A stretch of 64,000 nt of DNA, taken from positions 48,548,001 through 48,612,000 of the forward strand of contig OX485804.1 of assembly GCA_950295325.1 (NCBI GenBank). Reading direction: 5' to 3'. The notes beneath the pieces were generated by a model, which was not told the origin of the DNA, searched no databases, and saw nothing but the letters and a program-made list of their open reading frames with translations. Source of the DNA: Polytrichum commune (taxonomy: Eukaryota > Streptophyta > Polytrichopsida > Polytrichales > Polytrichaceae). The translations under genes were made by a program, and so were the position numbers. Below are positions 60,146 through 64,000 of this stretch, piece after piece. Each line of letters opens with the position of its first letter. Positions within the stretch are counted from its first letter, which is position 1.

Positions 60146-61363
60146 CACGTCGACCTAATTACTAGGGCAGCCACAGCCTGGGCGGAATCTTGTAAAGCGG
60201 CGGGCAAATAACAAGTGGAAATTAGTGGCATCGATGGACGGATGCCACTAAGCCGAAGGGTTATTTTAAGCATGCAGAAATTGCTCCAAGGTTCTCATTG
60301 TAATCACATGGGCACTAAAATTGGTCCGACCATCAGTTGTTGATGTTCCCATGCATACCGTAGTGTATACAAGATTATGCCATCCCATTCAATAATTTTA
60401 ATAGTAATACTAAACAATATTAATAATAGTATTATTATTACGACCCCATTATGTAAATTATCCTTGAGGGAGCCTTTGACCGAGCAACAAATTAACAAGT
60501 GTGGAGGAATCACGGGTGTCAACGTTCTAAAGACCGGATAAGGTCGAGGCATCCGTAGTTGACCGTGTCCATTCAACCGCTCACTAGAGTCATGTAACGC
60601 TGATATGGGTGAGATCTATGGTTTTTTAGGGGAGCAGGGTTTATGTTTATGTGGTGGCAGTTTGTGATTGATTACCCTCATAAGAGTTATGATAATTGTT
60701 GTAGTTGAGCATTAGAATGTAGATGAATGGTTAGGGGTCAACCTGGATATCGACTATGTATTTCCCTAACTTTACCATTTCATATCCATGAAAAAAAAAT
60801 AAAAAAATTGCATTCACCTAAGAATTTGTTTATCTTTGCAAGAAAACGATTCCATGCTATTACTCCTCCTAAACATATGCAAACTTTCTTATTTATCGGT
60901 TATAGATGCCTCAACCTTATTTTGGAAGTCCAATCTTTTGGAGACACTTGTGAGAGAGTTGGGCATTTTTTTTTTGCATCTAGGCTTGCTTTCAAGCTTA
61001 GCAAGTCTTATATAACATCCTCTATTTAGAGGCCTTCCCATTGTCCTATGTATCTTTGCATCCTTCAAACACCGGGAGGGTGGATGGGACCATCCTTCAA
61101 GTAAGTATTATGTCTAGCAACATCAAACTACCTAGGAGCATACTCGCATTCATTTGTGTTCCTCAAAGCAAGTAGTTACGGCCGCAAGTTTAGGCCTCTT
61201 ATGGTTTACCTTCTTTGTATCAAAAGAAAGTATTTGTACTAAGTAACTAGTAACCATCCTCCACATTAAGTTCAAAATGTAATGAATTTCAGTTTATGGT
61301 GATGTGCTAAAATACTTACTTATAAATTCCATAAGGGAGGATTGTTCATATATATATATAGAG

Positions 61364-61398
<35 letters not shown>

Positions 61399-62964
61399 AC
61401 ACCATATGAATGTGATCCTTTGATGCCTTGCAACCTTGTTTTTGTGACAATTTTCAAGCCTAAAACCCTTGAGTACAAACTCTCATAACATGTCTTAATG
61501 TGCAACATCCCCTTGTCCTCTAAGGCTAAAAGTTGATGAATCCACCCTCACAAGCATTAAAAATACCTCCTCCAATATGAACCAAAAAGCAATCGGTCCA
61601 AACATCCACTCAATATTGAAAATTGCTACTTGCTTTGTTGATTCTATCTCCTACACTTGTGAAAACAACCATCATCATCAATCTGGCATAGATTGTTATT
61701 TGGCAACTTTAATTGATTATTGTGTGATTAGGTGAAGGTCAAAGAACAAACACCATAAAGAACACACGCTTACAAGAGATCGGACCACGTCTTCAGATTT
61801 TATTAATTACTCAACATTCAATAGTGAACACAAGTGGAAGGACCTATGCATTCATTGAAAAAACCAACAACCATGGACTCCTGATGACAAAAATTGAATT
61901 AGAGTAAGTTCAATTCTCAATCCGATTTGTGTTGATGCTTCATCAGAAATGTAACTATTGCAACACGCATTTTGTTGTGTAGATCAAAGTTGGAGAACGT
62001 TAAAAACAACCTCCATAACACCAACGCACCTTAAGTCACCAACCACGTGGCAAGTGAAATTTGCATGAAACTTGGGGGAGGAGAGGTGTTTTGGATCTTT
62101 GGAAGCCCGGCTAGTCCATTCCATCACGTGGCTTTCACAAGGGCCAATATCACAATTTGTACCAAATGAACTTGCGTGAGCATGCCAACATTGCAACAAC
62201 ATTGTTTAGGAGAGTACAAATGGAGCACTTGTCTCGAGTTCAAGGAGTACCACATGATTGTCATGCATCCGGTCCTCACCTTTGAATGAGGTGTGCAACA
62301 TTGTTGTGGGCATTTCTAACTTCACAAACAATTCTACGTGTTGGATCGACTCTGCAACTATTTCAACAAGTTAATGATTGTGATTCATAAAGTTTGCCAT
62401 TTGAAGTGTCAAAATTGGAGTTGAGATGCCAAATATATGAAGGGGAAGGGGGGGGGGGGGTTAGAGTAAAGGCTATGATTTATCGTTAATAGCACACATA
62501 CTAGACCGTCCCAATTGTGTTACTTCTATCATCATGAGGTCATGAACCCTAAAACCTAAGATCCATAAGCCAAGACCTACGTCAGTTGTAGTATGGCCAT
62601 GAGGTTTGATTTATAAACAAAAATCATTGAATCACACCCCCATGTGTTACGTACCATTCACATCGTTGAGATTTACAAGTGTGTTTGCAAGGCCACGTGA
62701 ATTCTTTTATTTTGGATTGATAATTGTTGACATTGGTGTATAGGATGGGAAGGTGGAATGGGTGGGGCAACATATTTGCACGCATTCATGTTATGTATCT
62801 ACCTTAGCAAATGTTTGAATGATCATGATCGCTACGCCATCTGAATGGGTACATTTGTGTTAATGCGAAGGCCAAATACGAGGTTGCATTATGACTTCCA
62901 CATTAAAGACTTAAACTTGCACTTGAGGGTCCGTGACCACCTTACATGATTTTGGAGATGACTT
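60146..62964. other. Intergenic region
   Basis: No gene was recognised. An AT/AC microsatellite (AC run) lies at about 61350-61399. About 61726-61860 is the uninterrupted version of the repeat that holds MITE family 1 copy 4. A G run of 13 lies near 62448-62460. Confidence 0.45.
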
Positions 62965-63042
62965 GGGACGGCCTTTGGACACTTTCTTTTGGGCTCTCAC
63001 AATTTCATGGTCACAACTCTTGGCTCGTGTGTGAAGTGGCCC
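62965..63042 (-). mobile_element. Short form of MITE family 2, second copy
   Basis: A 78-bp block that differs from the one at 59905 by about three bases and has the same two end points. Confidence 0.65.
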
Positions 63043-64000
63043 TTAAGCACTACGGAAATTCACAGGACAACTAAAATTGGTTGAAATAAATAGTATGGGT
63101 ACTCAACCTTTCAAGGCCCAAACCTTTTTCACATAGTGGCACAAATTCTTCATTTGCTACAAAATGAAGGTTGCGAGGTTAGCATAGGAAGAAAAAACAA
63201 CTTTTTGAGCAAGCCTAGTGATGTTCATTTCTAGGTTATGTTTGTACGGTTGGTGGCCTCGTAGAAAGAAAGAAAATAAACCCGTATTTAGGTGTTGGCA
63301 TGAATGTGAGCCCATTGACCTTGTGCTGATTGCAGTATTCTGTGATGCAATGTAAGGTGTTTTGCCTCCTTTGGGAGGTGGCCTCGTATAATTTGTGAAC
63401 CTCAATGTAAGCATTTTGAAGCAAAGTATTCACCGATTGTGGCATTGGTTCCCCTGAAAACTCGGACCAAGATCGCCACTAAAATCCTTGGAATAGGTCA
63501 CATGTCAATGAGCACATTATTTGGGACTATGGTATATATCAATCAATGGGGGTTACCATTTGGGATTTTGTAGTGCTATGATTTTTTACCTTTTGTGTTT
63601 TGTAATAGTCTATAAAGTTTACATTATACTTGTACTAAAAGTGTATACTCTAGAAATTCATCCCTGGTACAAAAGGAAAGCACACACATAGTACAACTTT
63701 GAATGAATATCCACATGAATTGAGATAGAAATGTGTATTATGTCGACAATTTACATCATTGGTTTTGAAACTTGTAATCATCCACTTCATGAACAGTCTA
63801 TGGACTTCCACGTCAGGGTTGTTGACATAGACTGCATTGATTTTCTTCGCTATGCCGTATGCTTTTATATTGTAAGTCATGCATACAATTCAGTTCATAT
63901 CAAATGAATGATTTTCATCGTTTGTTTGCTCTTAGGTAAAATTCTCTATACAATTGCAACATTCAAACTAAAAGAAAATGGGAGAGAAATGGGAAAAATT
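63043..64000. other. Right edge of the window
   Basis: No supported gene. On the - strand, frames at 63445-63236 (IEVHKLYEATSQRRQ) and 63880-63650 (VEVHRLFMKWM) look mildly protein-like and similar to each other over EVH+L. A frame at 42234-42013 ends FEAISQRSKHTQ. These could be relics of one family, but I cannot name it. Confidence 0.3.

Overview
The window looks like nuclear DNA of a land plant. The reasons are genes split by many short GT-AG introns, the plant form of the Rab geranylgeranyltransferase alpha subunit (with an insert domain and C-terminal leucine-rich repeats), the plant-specific OXS3 family, and many plant-type non-autonomous DNA transposons. I cannot name the species. The divergence of the proteins would fit a seedless plant (bryophyte, lycophyte or fern), but that is a guess. 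No organellar, bacterial or viral gene was recognised.

Three protein genes are well supported, each by an exon chain that stays in frame across every junction: (1) RGTA, + strand, 4702-8853, eight exons, 650 aa; (2) CSN7, subunit 7 of the COP9 signalosome, + strand, 14017-17372, nine exons including a proposed 9-nt microexon, 263 aa; (3) an OXS3-like stress/chromatin protein, - strand, 25012-23344, two exons, 418 aa, with a GA-rich, CpG-rich upstream region. Weaker coding signals are a possible gene start at the left edge (- strand), a protein-like stretch at 10.4-10.9 kb (- strand), a decayed reading frame at 40.9-41.2 kb, and an unassigned 222-codon ORF at 51.9-52.5 kb. The three genes belong to unrelated pathways (vesicle-traffic prenylation, protein-degradation control, stress tolerance) and show no operon-like link.

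From about 27 kb rightwards, and in the first 2.3 kb, most recognisable content is repeats. Several have defined ends: a 1.4-kb solo LTR with a CAATC target duplication sitting inside a MITE; a MITE family starting GGGCCGGTTTACACC (four copies); a second family starting GGGCCACTTCACAC (three long copies plus two 78-79 bp forms) with 3-bp duplications; a GAGCATCC foldback MITE with TTA duplications; a roughly 380-bp family with ends like CACTAAATACCATATTTAGTGT; a pogo/Tc1-like relic with a helix-turn-helix ORF; and a 1.3-kb hAT-type element with an 8-bp duplication whose core is a C-rich minisatellite. Several are nested, so their relative order of insertion can be read. No reverse transcriptase, integrase or intact transposase was recognised.

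I did not find a convincing new biological system. The most unusual items are the C-rich hAT element, the nested stack at 29.7-32.3 kb, the tandem repeats that keep a short ORF at 28.5-29.4 kb, and the CSN7 microexon.
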